The notes beneath the pieces were generated by a model that saw nothing but the letters and a program-made list of their open reading frames with translations, made no database searches and had not been told where the DNA came from. A stretch of DNA of 64,000 nt. Source: Pengzhenrongella sicca. Lineage in GTDB: Bacteria; Actinomycetota; Actinomycetes; Actinomycetales; Cellulomonadaceae. Location: contig NZ_CP071868.1 of NCBI RefSeq assembly GCF_017569225.1, positions 4,154,001-4,218,000 on the forward strand, in the 5' to 3' direction. The position numbers and the translations under genes are program-made. The first letter of the stretch is position 1. Each line of letters begins with the position of its first letter. Below, in pieces: positions 18,729 through 28,748 of this stretch.

Positions 18729-20284
18729 GGCGTCACCTCCCCGGCGTCGGTCGTCGCGACGTCGTCGGAGATGCCCGACCCGCGCCCGCCCGCGGGCAGC
18801 ACCGCCTCGATGTACACCGTGCGGCCGTGCAGGTCGTGCGCGGCGCGCTCGGTGTAGGAGTACAGGGGACCGGCGACGACGGTGAGGCTCACGCCGAGCA
18901 CGGCGAGCGCCGCGGCGGAGCCGACCATGCCGCGCGGGAGATGGCGCGCGGGCACCGGCGCGGGCGCCGACTGCCAGAACGCCTTGTTCCACGCCTTGAT
19001 GAGCGCGTACAGGGTGAGCAGCGACGTGACGACCCCGCCCGCGATGAGCGTGTAGGCGAGCGGGGTCCCGACGGCGGCGCCGGCCTGGAGCAGCCCGACC
19101 TTGCCGAGGAAGCCCGAGAACGGCGGGATCCCGGCGAGGTTCATCGCCGGGACGAAGAACAGCACGGCGAGGAACGGCGCGATCTTCGCGAGCCCGCCGA
19201 GCTGGTCCAGTGACGTCGTCCCGCCGCGCCGCTCGAGCAGGCCCGCGACCAGGAAGAGCGTCGTCTGCACGGTGATGTGGTGCACGACGTAGAAGATCGC
19301 GGCCGCCATGCCGGCCTCGCTCGACAGGGCGATCCCGAAGATCATGAACCCAATGTGGCTCACGAGGGTGAACGACAGCAGCCGCTTGATGTCGTTCTGC
19401 GCGACCGCGCCCAGCACGCCGACGACCATCGTCGCGAGCGCCGCCCACATCAGCAGGTCGTCCGCCCGGCCGCCCGGGAACAGCAGCGTCTGGGTGCGGA
19501 TGATCGCGTACACCCCGACCTTGGTCAGCAGGCCCGCGAACACGGCCGTGACGGGCGCGGGCGCCGTCGGGTAGGAGTCGGGCAGCCACGCTGACAGCGG
19601 GAAGATCGCCGCCTTGATCCCGAACGCGAGCAGGAGCAGCAGCTGCAGCGCGAGTGCGACGCCGGGGTTGATCTCGGGCAGCCGGAGCGCGAGCTGGGCC
19701 ATGTTGACGGTGCCCGTCGCCGAGTAGGCCAGGCCGATCGCGAACAGGAAGATCACCGACGACAGCAACGCGACGACGATGTAGATCGTGCCCGACCGGA
19801 TGCGCTCGGCCGTGCCCGTGAGCGTGATCAGCACGTAGCTCGCCGCGAGCAGCACCTCGAACCCGACGTAGAGGTTGAACAGGTCGCCGGCGAGGAACGC
19901 GATCGCGATGCCGGCCGCGAGCACGAGGTAGGACGGGTGGTAGATCGCGACGGGCGTCTCGATGTCGCCGTCGGCGACGCCCTGCGCGAGCGAGTAGACC
20001 AGCACGCACAGGGTCACGGCGGAGGAGATCGCAAGCATGAGCGCGCTCAGCCGGTCGGCGACGAGGCTGATCCCGACGGGCGCGGACCAGCCGCCGACGT
20101 CGACCGTCAGCGGCCCGGCGTCCGCCTGCACGAGCAGCAGGCAGGAGGCGACGAGCGAGAGCGAGAGGGCGACGAGGGTGATGACCCGCTGCGCGCGCGC
20201 GTGCCGCCACAGCGCGAGCGCGAGCCCCGCGCCCGTGAGCGGGAGCACGACGGGCAGCGGGACGAGCCAGGACAGGTCGCTCAT
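18725..20284 (-). CDS. mnhD: Mrp Na+/H+ antiporter subunit D
   Basis: 519 aa, about fourteen membrane helices, homologous to the proton-pumping NuoM/N subunits of complex I. Visible landmarks: YVGFEVLLAASYVLITLTG, the Lys-bearing helix LLLLAFGIKAAIFPLSAWLP and HIGFMIFGIALSSE. These carry the conserved Glu and Lys thought to form the proton path. The start is the ATG at 20284 overlapping the mnhC stop; the longer frame to 20824 is an antisense artefact. Confidence 0.96.
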   Translation of the reverse strand: MSDLSWLVPLPVVLPLTGAGLALALWRHARAQRVITLVALSLSLVASCLLLVQADAGPLTVDVGGWSAPVGISLVADRLSALMLAISSAVTLCVLVYSLAQGVADGDIETPVAIYHPSYLVLAAGIAIAFLAGDLFNLYVGFEVLLAASYVLITLTGTAERIRSGTIYIVVALLSSVIFLFAIGLAYSATGTVNMAQLALRLPEINPGVALALQLLLLLAFGIKAAIFPLSAWLPDSYPTAPAPVTAVFAGLLTKVGVYAIIRTQTLLFPGGRADDLLMWAALATMVVGVLGAVAQNDIKRLLSFTLVSHIGFMIFGIALSSEAGMAAAIFYVVHHITVQTTLFLVAGLLERRGGTTSLDQLGGLAKIAPFLAVLFFVPAMNLAGIPPFSGFLGKVGLLQAGAAVGTPLAYTLIAGGVVTSLLTLYALIKAWNKAFWQSAPAPVPARHLPRGMVGSAAALAVLGVSLTVVAGPLYSYTERAAHDLHGRTVYIEAVLPAGGRGSGISDDVATTDAGEVTP

Positions 20285-20784
20285 GCGGGTCCCGCCCGGC
20301 GGCCTGCGGGCCCGACCGGGATCGCCTGCGTCTCGTCGCGCGCCTCGGCCGCCTCCCGCTCGAGGTCGGTCGTGGTGTCGAGCGTGTCGACGTCGGCGAA
20401 GCTCGGCTCGTCCAGCGCCGCGAGCCGCGCGATCCGGTGGTCCTCCACGTCGTCCTGCACCTCGTCGTGGCGGTGCAGCTGCCAGGACCGGTACGCCAGC
20501 GCCAGCAGGAACGCCGTCATGCCGAGCGTGATGACGATCGCCGTGAGCACCATCGCCTGCGGGAGCGGGTCGCTCATCTCGTCGATCGGGGTCGTGCCGA
20601 CGATCGGCGCGCCGCCGGCCGCGCCGCCCGCGACGAGAAAGCTGAGGTTGACGCCGTTGCCGATGAGGATGATCCCGATGAGCACGCGGCTCAGGCTCCG
20701 CTCGAGCAGCAGGTACACGCCGACCGCGACGAGCACGCCGATCACGACCACCAGCACGAGGTTGGGCGTCATGTCGTGGCTCAT
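20281..20784 (-). CDS. mnhC: Mrp Na+/H+ antiporter subunit C
   Basis: 167 aa, homologous to NuoK. Three membrane helices with VGVYLLLERSLSRVLIGIIL and IGNGVNLSFLVAGG, then QAMVLTAIVITLGMTAFLLA. The cytosolic tail after about residue 105 is longer than usual and rich in Asp/Glu. Overlaps mnhA and mnhD by four bases. Confidence 0.95.
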   Translation of the reverse strand: MSHDMTPNLVLVVVIGVLVAVGVYLLLERSLSRVLIGIILIGNGVNLSFLVAGGAAGGAPIVGTTPIDEMSDPLPQAMVLTAIVITLGMTAFLLALAYRSWQLHRHDEVQDDVEDHRIARLAALDEPSFADVDTLDTTTDLEREAAEARDETQAIPVGPAGRRAGPA

Positions 20785-23700
20785 CGGGCGGCCTCCTGGG
20801 GGTGGTCGGCGGGGTCGTCGGCAAGGTCCCCGGCGGGGTCGTCGGCCCCGACCGCCTCGCCCTGCCGGTCGATCTCCGCGCCGAGGCTGCGCAGCACGTC
20901 GAGCACCAGCCCGAGCACCACGAGGAACACCCCGAGGTCGAAGAACAGGGACGTGACGAGGTGGATCGTCCCGATCACGGGGATGTGGAGGTCGACGATC
21001 ACGCTCTGCAGCACCTCGCCGCCCACGACGAGCGCGGCGAGCCCGACGCCGGCAGAGAGGAACAGGCCGGAGCCGAGCAGCAGGCCGGGATGCACGGGGG
21101 CGGCCTCGCCGAGCTCGTACCGGCCCCCGGCGAGGTAGCGCACGATCAGCGCGATGCCCACGACGAGGCCCGCGGCGAACCCCCCGCCGGGCGCGTTGTG
21201 GCCGGCGAAGAGCAGGTACATCGCGAACACGATCATCGTGTGGAACAGCAGCCGCGTGACGACCTCGAAGATCACGGACCGGCGCTGCGGCGAGAGCGTG
21301 CGCTCGGCCCGCAGCCACGCGCGCGAGCCGCTGGCGGCGGAGGCGGCGGCTGGCCGGAAGCCGGGGTCGGACCGCGCCTCGTGCACCTGCGTGCTCGTGC
21401 CGATGCGGCGCAGCGCCGTCATCGGGTCGCTCTCGCCACCCCACACGGCCGGGTGTGGCGTCTCGGCGTCGTCGACGTCGACGACGCGGTGCAGCTCGCC
21501 GCTGCGGCGCTGCAGGAAGATCAGCGACGCGACGCCCGTCGCCGCGACGAGCAGGACCGCGATCTCGCCCATCGTGTCCCAGGCACGGATGTCCACCAGG
21601 ATCACGTTGACGACGTTCTCCCCGCCGCCGAACGCGAGCGCCTCGGCCGGGAAGTCGATCGACTGCGGGAGGTGGATGCGCGCCCCGGGCGCCACGAGCA
21701 CCAGGCCCGCGACCGTCACGCCGACGGCGACGCCGAGCGCGAGCCGCACCCACCGGCTCGCGGCGAGCGGCCGGTCGGAGAAGTAGGCGGGCAGGCGGCG
21801 CAGCACGAGCACGAACACCACCAGCGTGATCGTCTCGACGAGCACCTGGGTGAGCGCGAGGTCCGGCGCTCCGTGCAGAAGGAACAGCATCGCGACGCCG
21901 TACCCGCTGATCCCGAGCAGCACGACGGCCTTGAGCCGGCGGCGCGAGCGCGCGGCGAGGATCGCCGAGACGACCACGAGCGCGCCCGCGATCAGCTGCC
22001 CCACGGAGTCCCAGGCCCGCACCTGCGTCGGCAGCGTCGTCCCGCGCACGAGCGCGGTGCCGGCCAGTGCGACGAAGACGACAAGGATGCCGCCGAGGTA
22101 GACAGGCAGCGAGCCGCGCTGGGTGAGCCCGGTGACGTCGGCGGAGAAGTCGTCGAGCCGGCGCATCGCGCGCCGGTAGACGGCGTCGGCCTCGGGGGCC
22201 CGCTGGGCCGCCGCCTGGAACCGCTCGATCGGCCGGCGCAGCGCGAACGCGCCGGCGCCGGTGGCGAGGATCAGGAGCGTCAGCGCGAGCGTCGGGGTCA
22301 GGCCGGCCCACAGGACGAGGTGGGACGGCTCGCCCCGCGGGTACGTGTCCGCGTACGGCGCGAGCAGGCTCTCCCCGAGCTGCGGCAGGAGCGCGACCGC
22401 CAGCCCGAGGACGGCGAGCAGCAGCGCCGGCCCGACCAGCAGCGCGGGGGGTCGGGTGATCGCGGGCGGCTCGGCCGCGCCGGTCGCGGCGGGCGTGCCG
22501 GGCGCGGGCGCGGGATGGGTGACCGACCCCTTCGTCGCGAACGCGCCCCAGAGCAGGCGCAGCCCGTAGGCGACCGTGAGCGCCGATCCGACCACGACCG
22601 AGACCAGGACGACGACGCCGGTCCAGCCCGCGTCGTCCTGGATCGCCTCGAGCGCGGCCTCCTTCGCGACGTACCCGGCGAACGGCGGCAGGCCGATCAT
22701 CGACGCCGTCGCCAGCGCCGCCGCGACCGCGGTGACGGGCAGCGCGCGGCCGACCCCGGAGAGCCGGCGCAGGTCGCGGGTCCCGGTCGCCGCGTCGATC
22801 ACGCCGACCACCAGGAACAGCGAGGCCTTGAACATCGCGTGCGCGCCGATCATCGCGAGCCCGGCGAGCGCCGCGGCACGCGTGCCGAGCCCGACGAGCA
22901 GCACCATCAGCCCGAGCTGGCTCACGGTCCCGAACGCGAGGATGAGCTTGAGGTCGTGCTGGCGCAGCGCGCGGTACCCGCCGAGCAGCAGCGTGCCGCA
23001 GCCGAGCGTGACGATCATGACCTGCCAGCCCGTGAGGCCGGAGTACGCGGGGGCGAAACGCGCAACGAGGTAGACGCCGGCCTTGACCATCGCGGCGGCG
23101 TGCAGGTAGGCGCTCACGGGAGTCGGCGCGGCCATCGCGGCGGGCAGCCAGAAGTGCACCGGGATGAGCGCGGACTTGGTCGCGGCGCCGAGCAGGACCA
23201 GCACGACGGCGACGGAGACGGCCGTGCCGCCGGGCGGGTCCGCGATCACCGCCGAGAGCTGGTAGGTGCCGGCGGCGGCGCCGATGAGGATGAACCCGAC
23301 GAGCATCGCCAGGCCGCCCGCGGTGGTGATGATGATCGCCTGCATCGCCGCACGCCGGCTCGCCTTGCGGTCCGCGTAGTGGCCGATGAGCAGGTACGAC
23401 AGCACCGTCGTCAGCTCCCAGAACACGTACAGCAGCAGAAGGTTGTCCGCGACGACGAGGCCGAGCATCGCGCCCGCGAACGCGACGAGCACGCCGCCGA
23501 ACCGGCCCAGCCCGCCGGCGGTCGCCGAGAAGTACGCGGCGGAGTACACCAGCACGAGGGCGCCCACTCCCCCGACCAGCACGACCATGAGCCAGGACAG
23601 CGTGTCGAGCCGGAACGCGAGCTCGAGGTGGAGCCCGGGGACCCACTCGGTGAGCTCGACGGGCCCCTCGCCGCGCAGCACCGCGCTGGTGTGCGCGAGG

Positions 23701-23822
23701 GCCCAGGCCGCGGCCGACGCCGGCGCGAGCGCGAGGACGAGATAGGCGCGGCGGCCGAGCCAGCGCACGAGCGCAGGCGCAGCCAACGCCATCACGACAT
23801 GGGCTGCGAGCAACGCCAGCAC
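20781..23822 (-). CDS. mnhA: Mrp Na+/H+ antiporter subunit A with fused B domain
   Basis: About 1013 aa. The N-terminal 500 residues form the NuoL-like proton channel (YVFWELTTVLSYLLIGHY and the Lys helix LLGAATKSALIPVHFWLP). A linker and MrpA-specific domain follow, and the last 140 residues are an MnhB domain (LLFHTMIVFAMYLLFAGHNA, PGGGFAAGLVVGIALIVRY). There is no separate mnhB, so this fusion supplies it. GTG 23822 is preferred, with GGACGGAG upstream; a TTG at 23897 would add 25 residues. First gene of the operon. The divergent Fe-S gene lies 134 bases away. Confidence 0.95.
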   Translation of the reverse strand: MLALLAAHVVMALAAPALVRWLGRRAYLVLALAPASAAAWALAHTSAVLRGEGPVELTEWVPGLHLELAFRLDTLSWLMVVLVGGVGALVLVYSAAYFSATAGGLGRFGGVLVAFAGAMLGLVVADNLLLLYVFWELTTVLSYLLIGHYADRKASRRAAMQAIIITTAGGLAMLVGFILIGAAAGTYQLSAVIADPPGGTAVSVAVVLVLLGAATKSALIPVHFWLPAAMAAPTPVSAYLHAAAMVKAGVYLVARFAPAYSGLTGWQVMIVTLGCGTLLLGGYRALRQHDLKLILAFGTVSQLGLMVLLVGLGTRAAALAGLAMIGAHAMFKASLFLVVGVIDAATGTRDLRRLSGVGRALPVTAVAAALATASMIGLPPFAGYVAKEAALEAIQDDAGWTGVVVLVSVVVGSALTVAYGLRLLWGAFATKGSVTHPAPAPGTPAATGAAEPPAITRPPALLVGPALLLAVLGLAVALLPQLGESLLAPYADTYPRGEPSHLVLWAGLTPTLALTLLILATGAGAFALRRPIERFQAAAQRAPEADAVYRRAMRRLDDFSADVTGLTQRGSLPVYLGGILVVFVALAGTALVRGTTLPTQVRAWDSVGQLIAGALVVVSAILAARSRRRLKAVVLLGISGYGVAMLFLLHGAPDLALTQVLVETITLVVFVLVLRRLPAYFSDRPLAASRWVRLALGVAVGVTVAGLVLVAPGARIHLPQSIDFPAEALAFGGGENVVNVILVDIRAWDTMGEIAVLLVAATGVASLIFLQRRSGELHRVVDVDDAETPHPAVWGGESDPMTALRRIGTSTQVHEARSDPGFRPAAASAASGSRAWLRAERTLSPQRRSVIFEVVTRLLFHTMIVFAMYLLFAGHNAPGGGFAAGLVVGIALIVRYLAGGRYELGEAAPVHPGLLLGSGLFLSAGVGLAALVVGGEVLQSVIVDLHIPVIGTIHLVTSLFFDLGVFLVVLGLVLDVLRSLGAEIDRQGEAVGADDPAGDLADDPADHPQEAAR

Positions 23823-23956
23823 GTGTGCTCCGTCCTGGTGGTGGGCGGGGTAGCGCTCTGAGTGCGTGCGCGGGGGAGGTGCCACCCAGGATAACAAGGC
23901 GTCACCGCCCGGCCGGGTCCCGGGAGGCGCCCCGGCACTCGCGTAGCGTTGACCCG

Positions 23957-26233
23957 GTGGACACCCTGCGCACGGTCGCGGTCTGGTCGGTCGTCGTCGG
24001 CACGGTCGTCGGGCTGGCGTTCTTCGCGCGCGGGATCCGGCAGATCTTTCGCACCGTCCGCATCGGCCGGCCCGCGCCGGACCGGGTCCGGCCCGTCGCC
24101 CGGCGCGCGACCGGCGTCGTGCGCGAGATGCTCAGCCACGAGCGGTTCAAGAACAAGCCGGTCGTCAAGGTCGCGCACTGGGTCGTGATGGTGTCGTTCC
24201 CCATCCTGTTCCTGACCCTGCTCACCGGCTACGGCCAGCTCACGACGCCGACGTTCGCGCTCCCGGTGATCGGCCACTTCCCGCCGATCGAGTGGGCGAT
24301 CGAGGCGATCGCGTGGGCGTCGCTGCTCGGGATCGTGGCGCTCATCGTGATCCGGCAGCGCCACCACCCGCGCCGCGCGGCCACGGTCGACGGCGCTGCC
24401 GACGGCGAGGTACGCCGTGCCGGCCGCGCCTCGCGGTTCTTCGGGTCCAACCAGGGGCAGGCGTACTTCGTCGAGGCGACCGTGCTCGTCGTCGTGCTCT
24501 GCGCGATCGTGCTGCGCGGCCTCGAGTACGCCCTCGCGGCGCAGCTGCCCGCGACCGAGCACCTGGCGACGGGCTGGCACTTCCCGCTCACCGCCTGGTT
24601 CGGCGCGTCCTGGGTGGGCGTGGACCGCACGACGCTCGAGGCCGCCGCGATCATCATCTCCGCGGTGAAGATCCTCATGTCGATGTCATGGTTCGTGGTG
24701 ATCGGGCTGCAGCCCGCGATGGGCGTCGCCTGGCACCGCTTCCTCGCCGTCGTGAACCTCTACGCCCGGCGCGAGCCCGATGGCGGGCCTGCGCTCGGCC
24801 CGCTGCAGCCGATGCGCGGCCCCGACGGCGCGGCCCTCGACCTCGAGGCGTTCGCCGACCTGCCCGAGGACGCGCGCCTCGGCGTCGGCGCGATCGAGGA
24901 GTTCACCTGGAAGGGCCTGCTCGACTTCTCCACCTGCACCGAGTGCGGCCGCTGCCAGGAGCAGTGCCCCGCTTGGAACACCGCGAAGCCGCTCTCGCCG
25001 AAGCTGCTCACCCTCGCGCTGCGCGACCACGCGTACGCGACCGCGCCGTACCTGCAAGCCGGCGCCGCGCTGATGCCCGCGCCGGCGGCCGCGGCGTCGG
25101 GCGCGCCTGCGGACGCCGCGGCCGAGGCCGGTCCGGCGATCGACCCCCACACCTTTCGCCTCGTGGGCAACGTCATCGACCCCGAGGTGCTCTGGGCGTG
25201 CACGATGTGCGGCGCGTGCGTCGAGCAGTGCCCGGTGGACATCGAGCACATCGACGCGATCGTCGACATGCGCCGGTACGAGGTCCTGATGGAGTCGGCG
25301 TTCCCGGCCGAGCTCGGCAAGATGTTCACCAAGCTCGAGCGCAAGGCGAATCCGTGGGGCATGGCGCCGCGGGCCCGCCTCGACTGGGCCAAGGGCCTGC
25401 CGTTCGACGTGCCCGTCGTGGGCGTCGACGTCGAGGACGCCCGCGGCCTCGACTACCTGTTCTGGGTCGGCTGCGCGGGCGCGTATGAGGACCGGGCGAA
25501 GAAGACGACCCGCGCGGTCGCCGAGCTGCTCGACCTCGCGGGGGTCAGCTTCGCGGTGCTCGGCGACGGCGAGTCCTGCACCGGCGACCCGGCTCGCCGG
25601 GCCGGCAACGAGCTGCTGTTCCAGACCCTCGCGCAGGGCAACATCGAGACCCTGACCGAGGTCGGCGCGCAGACCATCGTGGTGACCTGCGCGCACTGCT
25701 TCAACACGATCGCGCGCGAGTACCCCCAGCTCGGCGGGCACTACGACGTCGTGCACCACACCGAGCTGCTCAACCGGCTGGTCGCCGAGGGCCGCCTGAC
25801 GCCCGTGCCCGCCGCGGCGCCCGCGCCCGGCGAGGCGGCGGCGTCGGCGTCGATCGCCGACACCGTGACCTATCACGACCCGTGCTACCTCGGCCGGCAC
25901 AACAAGATCTACGCCCCGCCGCGCGAGCTGCTCGCCGCGCTGCCCGGCGTCGAGCTGGCCGAGATGCCGCGCAACGCCGAGCGCTCGTTCTGCTGCGGCG
26001 CGGGCGGCGCGCGGATGTGGATGGAGGAGAAGACGGGCACCCGGATCAACTCCGCCCGGGCGGCCGAGGCCGTCGCGACCGGCGCCGGCACGATCGCGAC
26101 GGCGTGCCCGTTCTGCTCCGTGATGCTCGCCGACGGCGTCGCGGCCCAGCCGGCGGCCGTCGACGGCGCGGCGCCGGCCCGCGTCGTCGACGTCGCCCAG
26201 CTGCTGCTCGAGCGGGTACGGCCGCCCGCCTGA
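23957..26233 (+). CDS. Membrane-bound Fe-S oxidoreductase (HdrD/GlpC-like with NarI-like anchor)
   Basis: 758 aa from GTG 23957. The first 260 residues hold about five membrane helices resembling a NarI/DsrM-type quinol-linked haem anchor. Two 4Fe-4S cluster motifs follow: CTECGRCQEQCP near residue 325 and CTMCGACVEQCP near 415. Two CCG (Cys-Cys-Gly) domains complete the protein: FWVGCAGAYEDRAKK and the final DPCYLGRHNKIY with RSFCCGAGGARMW. Such fusions pass electrons between a cytosolic donor and the quinone pool; the physiological donor is unknown. It is a single gene, divergent from mnhA. It ends without an obvious downstream partner. Confidence 0.88.
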   Translation: MDTLRTVAVWSVVVGTVVGLAFFARGIRQIFRTVRIGRPAPDRVRPVARRATGVVREMLSHERFKNKPVVKVAHWVVMVSFPILFLTLLTGYGQLTTPTFALPVIGHFPPIEWAIEAIAWASLLGIVALIVIRQRHHPRRAATVDGAADGEVRRAGRASRFFGSNQGQAYFVEATVLVVVLCAIVLRGLEYALAAQLPATEHLATGWHFPLTAWFGASWVGVDRTTLEAAAIIISAVKILMSMSWFVVIGLQPAMGVAWHRFLAVVNLYARREPDGGPALGPLQPMRGPDGAALDLEAFADLPEDARLGVGAIEEFTWKGLLDFSTCTECGRCQEQCPAWNTAKPLSPKLLTLALRDHAYATAPYLQAGAALMPAPAAAASGAPADAAAEAGPAIDPHTFRLVGNVIDPEVLWACTMCGACVEQCPVDIEHIDAIVDMRRYEVLMESAFPAELGKMFTKLERKANPWGMAPRARLDWAKGLPFDVPVVGVDVEDARGLDYLFWVGCAGAYEDRAKKTTRAVAELLDLAGVSFAVLGDGESCTGDPARRAGNELLFQTLAQGNIETLTEVGAQTIVVTCAHCFNTIAREYPQLGGHYDVVHHTELLNRLVAEGRLTPVPAAAPAPGEAAASASIADTVTYHDPCYLGRHNKIYAPPRELLAALPGVELAEMPRNAERSFCCGAGGARMWMEEKTGTRINSARAAEAVATGAGTIATACPFCSVMLADGVAAQPAAVDGAAPARVVDVAQLLLERVRPPA

Positions 26234-26360
26234 CGGCCCGCCCGCTTCACGACCCGCCCGCCCGACAGTCGGGCCGTTGACGGCGGGCCGCTGTGGGTGC
26301 CGCGTGGGAGCATCGTTTCGGGCGAAACCGGACGCCGCCCGGCACGAGGAGGAGGTCGGC

Positions 26361-26795
26361 ATGGCAACGACGCACACCACCAACTACGTCGACACGTTCA
26401 TCGCGGTCGCGGACGACTGCGCGGCCACCGCAGGCACGGTCCCGCCCGCCCGCGCCCAGCCGAGCATCGCGGAGCTGACCTACGCGATGATCGCGGAGCA
26501 CCCGTACCGGTACACGTCCGACGACGTGATCTTCACCGTGTGGGCGGACCGGCGCGGCATCGAGCCGGCGGACCGGCCCGCCGCGCGTGCGCGATTCTTC
26601 GGCACCGGCCAGCCGTGCCTGCGCTCAAGCGACCTCGGCAAGCGCTACGGCTGGGGCGTGCACGCGGACTCGGGCGGCCGGGTCGCGCTCTACCCGATCG
26701 AGTCGGCCGAGTACGCGCTGTTGAGCTCCGGCACGGGGCCGGCTGGGGACGCCACGACGGTCACGCGCGCGATGCGGTCCCGGCGGTCGGGCTAG
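26361..26795 (+). CDS. DUF6157 family protein
   Basis: 144 aa. The sequence follows the DUF6157 pattern closely: THTTNYVDTFIAVADDC at the start, HPYRYTSDDVIFTVWADR in the middle and GQPCLRSSDLGKRYGWGVH near residue 95. Soluble, no signal peptide. ATG 26361 has an upstream GAGGAGG. Widespread in bacteria, with no assigned function that I know. Confidence 0.85.
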   Translation: MATTHTTNYVDTFIAVADDCAATAGTVPPARAQPSIAELTYAMIAEHPYRYTSDDVIFTVWADRRGIEPADRPAARARFFGTGQPCLRSSDLGKRYGWGVHADSGGRVALYPIESAEYALLSSGTGPAGDATTVTRAMRSRRSG

Positions 26796-26826
26796 TCCCA
26801 GCGGTCCGGCTAGTCCGGCGGTCCGG

Positions 26827-27882
26827 CTAGAGGTCGGCCGGGTTGATCAGGAACTCTGCGGCGTCGAGCACCTCGCCGCCGACGGCGCGGTGAAGCTCGC
26901 GCGCAAGCGCGCTGACCAGGGGCTGGGCCCGCGAGCGCGCGACCCGGTGGGCGAGTGAGGGGCGTTCGAGCTCGAGCTCGAGAAAGTCCGGCGCCGCCCA
27001 GAGCACCCGGTAGGTCACGGCGCCGCCCGCGGCCCAGGGCAAGCCCGCGAGCGCCAGCGGGAGCGCCTGCTCGCCGCCCGCCTCCACGGCGATCAGGCCG
27101 TCGATGCCGAGGTCGACCAGTGCGCCGTAGCCGTCGAGCTCGTCTGGGCGGGACAGCGCCGCGACGTCGTACGCGTCCGCCTCCGCGTGCAGGTTCCGGC
27201 GCACGCGGGCGGGGAGGTCGGTCGTCCCCGGGGCGTCGTCCTCCCCGGTGCCGGGCGGCGGGCCGGCCCACGGGACGGCGCCCATCGCGAGGCGCGCCTG
27301 GGGCGCGACCCGCTGCAGCACGGCGAGCGCGGCCTGCGGCTCGAGCCAGACGTCGGTGAAGACGGTGAGGTCGATCGAGGCCTGTGGGTCGGGCACGAGG
27401 ACCGCGCCCGACCCGGCGATCCGGACGGCGCCGCCGACGCGCCGGGCGGCGGAGACGAGCCACCGCACGACGCGCTCCTCGTCGCGCACCGGCGTCGCGT
27501 CGGGGAACGCCCGCTTGATGCCGTCGCGGTCGCCGCCGGGGTACGGGGCCTCGCCCCGCTCGCGGGGGGCGTCGACGAGATAGGCGGACACGGCCGACGC
27601 CGGCACGCCGAGCTGCACCGCGTCGCCCGGCTCCAGCGCATACGGGCCGATCAGCCGCGAGTGCCGCGAGAGCCGGAGCACGCCGGGCGTCGCCGCCGAG
27701 CGCCGGCCCCAGCCGCCGTGCGCCTCCTCGGGGGCCGACTCCCACGCCGCAGCGACGAACCGGCTCAGGGCCAGCGCCTCGACCTCGTCGGCTCCGATCC
27801 CGGCTCCGAACGTGAGCACGTGGCGCTCCAGCGCGGCCGGGTCGGCCCAGGGGAACGGCGGCGCGCCGGCCGGGGTGGCCAC
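26827..27882 (-). CDS. Hypothetical protein downstream of dcd
   Basis: 351 aa from GTG 27882, which lies just after the dcd stop with GAGGT nine bases upstream; a start further up would lie inside dcd. The protein is soluble, with three or more alpha/beta-like stretches and several Trp-containing strands, and ends LDAAEFLINPADL. I do not recognise a catalytic motif or family. The overlap-style spacing suggests cotranscription with dcd. Confidence 0.65.
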   Translation of the reverse strand: MATPAGAPPFPWADPAALERHVLTFGAGIGADEVEALALSRFVAAAWESAPEEAHGGWGRRSAATPGVLRLSRHSRLIGPYALEPGDAVQLGVPASAVSAYLVDAPRERGEAPYPGGDRDGIKRAFPDATPVRDEERVVRWLVSAARRVGGAVRIAGSGAVLVPDPQASIDLTVFTDVWLEPQAALAVLQRVAPQARLAMGAVPWAGPPPGTGEDDAPGTTDLPARVRRNLHAEADAYDVAALSRPDELDGYGALVDLGIDGLIAVEAGGEQALPLALAGLPWAAGGAVTYRVLWAAPDFLELELERPSLAHRVARSRAQPLVSALARELHRAVGGEVLDAAEFLINPADL

Positions 27883-27887
27883 GGCGA

Positions 27888-28463
27888 TCAGACCTCGGTG
27901 AGGTGGAAGTTCTGCCAGGAGCGCGATGCGGTCGGCCCGCGCTGGTTCTGGTAGCGGGACCCGTACTGCGCGGAGCCGTACGGGTGCTCCGCCGCCGACG
28001 AGAGCCGGAAGAAGCAGAGCTGACCGATCTTCATCCCGGGCCACAGCGCGATCGGCAGGGTCGCCACGTTCGACAGCTCGAGCGTGACGTGCCCGACGAA
28101 GCCGGGGTCGATGAACCCGGCGGTCGAGTGCGTGAGCAGCCCGAGCCGCCCGAGCGAGGACTTGCCCTCGAGGCGCGCCGCGACGTCGTCGGGCAGCGTC
28201 ACCTCCTCGAAGGTCGAGCCGAGAATGAACTCGCCGGGGTGCAGGATCAGCGGCTCGCCGCGCTCGACCTCGACGAGGCGCGTGAGATCGGGCTGGTCCA
28301 CCGCCGGGTCGATGAGCGCGTACTTGTGGTTGTCGAACAGCCGGAAGAGCCGGTCGAGGCGCACGTCCACGCTCGACGGCTGGACCATCGCCGGCTCGAA
28401 CGGATCGAGCACGACGCGTCCGGACTCGATCTCGGCACGGATGTCACGGTCGGAGAGCAGCAC
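27888..28463 (-). CDS. dcd: dCTP deaminase
   Basis: 191 aa from GTG 28463, exactly the usual Dcd length. Landmarks: [21 protein letters not shown] at the start, [20 protein letters not shown] and [20 protein letters not shown] through the active site, and [13 protein letters not shown]. It deaminates dCTP to supply dUTP/dUMP for thymidylate synthesis; many actinobacterial members also hydrolyse dUTP (bifunctional), which cannot be settled here by eye. It lies close to tRNA-Gly on the opposite strand. Confidence 0.96.
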   Translation of the reverse strand: MLLSDRDIRAEIESGRVVLDPFEPAMVQPSSVDVRLDRLFRLFDNHKYALIDPAVDQPDLTRLVEVERGEPLILHPGEFILGSTFEEVTLPDDVAARLEGKSSLGRLGLLTHSTAGFIDPGFVGHVTLELSNVATLPIALWPGMKIGQLCFFRLSSAAEHPYGSAQYGSRYQNQRGPTASRSWQNFHLTEV

Positions 28464-28565
28464 GCCGCCACGGTAGCGCGATCGTCGGGCGGCTCGGCGA
28501 GATGTCTGCGCGCCGGGCGTCATTGGGTATGCTCAGTGCCGCGCGCCCCGCTTCGGCGGCGCCGT

Positions 28566-28636
28566 GCGGGTGTAGTTCAGTGGTAGAACTTCAGCTTCCC
28601 AAGCTGATAGCGCGGGTTCGATTCCCGTCACCCGCT
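28566..28636 (+). tRNA. tRNA-Gly (anticodon CCC)
   Basis: Acceptor stem GCGGGTG pairs with CACCCGC. The anticodon arm is TCAGC-TTCCCAA-GCTGA with anticodon CCC. The T arm CGGGTTCGATTCCCG is intact and the discriminator base is T; CCA is not encoded. Its 3' half, from the anticodon loop on, is duplicated at 37170-37213 as the other end of an integrated element. Confidence 0.96.
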
Positions 28637-28639
28637 CCG
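28596..28639 (+). repeat. attL: 44-bp direct repeat at the tRNA-Gly 3' end
   Basis: These 44 bases, running from the anticodon loop to 3 bases past the tRNA end, are repeated without mismatch at 37170-37213. The flanking bases differ on both sides. The integrase gene starts 109 bases downstream, so this is the left attachment site. The tRNA remains intact after integration. Confidence 0.95.
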
Positions 28640-28710
28640 TGTATATCCGCAGGTCAGGGACCTGTGCGGGGAGTGTCAGTGCCTCCTGGAAGCCTCGTGT
28701 GGGTCGGTTC

Positions 28711-28727
28711 GTGCCATAACGTGCCAT
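28711..28727. promoter_or_regulatory. Putative integrase/excisionase arm site, left end
   Basis: GTGCCAT-AAC-GTGCCAT, a direct repeat of GTGCCAT. A near-identical stretch occurs at 37046-37063 close to attR. Shared short repeats inside both ends of an integrated element are typical of arm-type binding sites for the integrase or Xis. Confidence 0.5.
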
Positions 28728-28748
28728 TAGACCTGTGCGGAGGAAACC

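Noticed and set aside
20281-23646. 1121-codon open frame on the minus strand
   Set aside because: It is the shifted frame of mnhA/mnhC, extremely Arg/Pro-rich with no domain; an artefact of high GC. The mnhC end of it is annotated separately.
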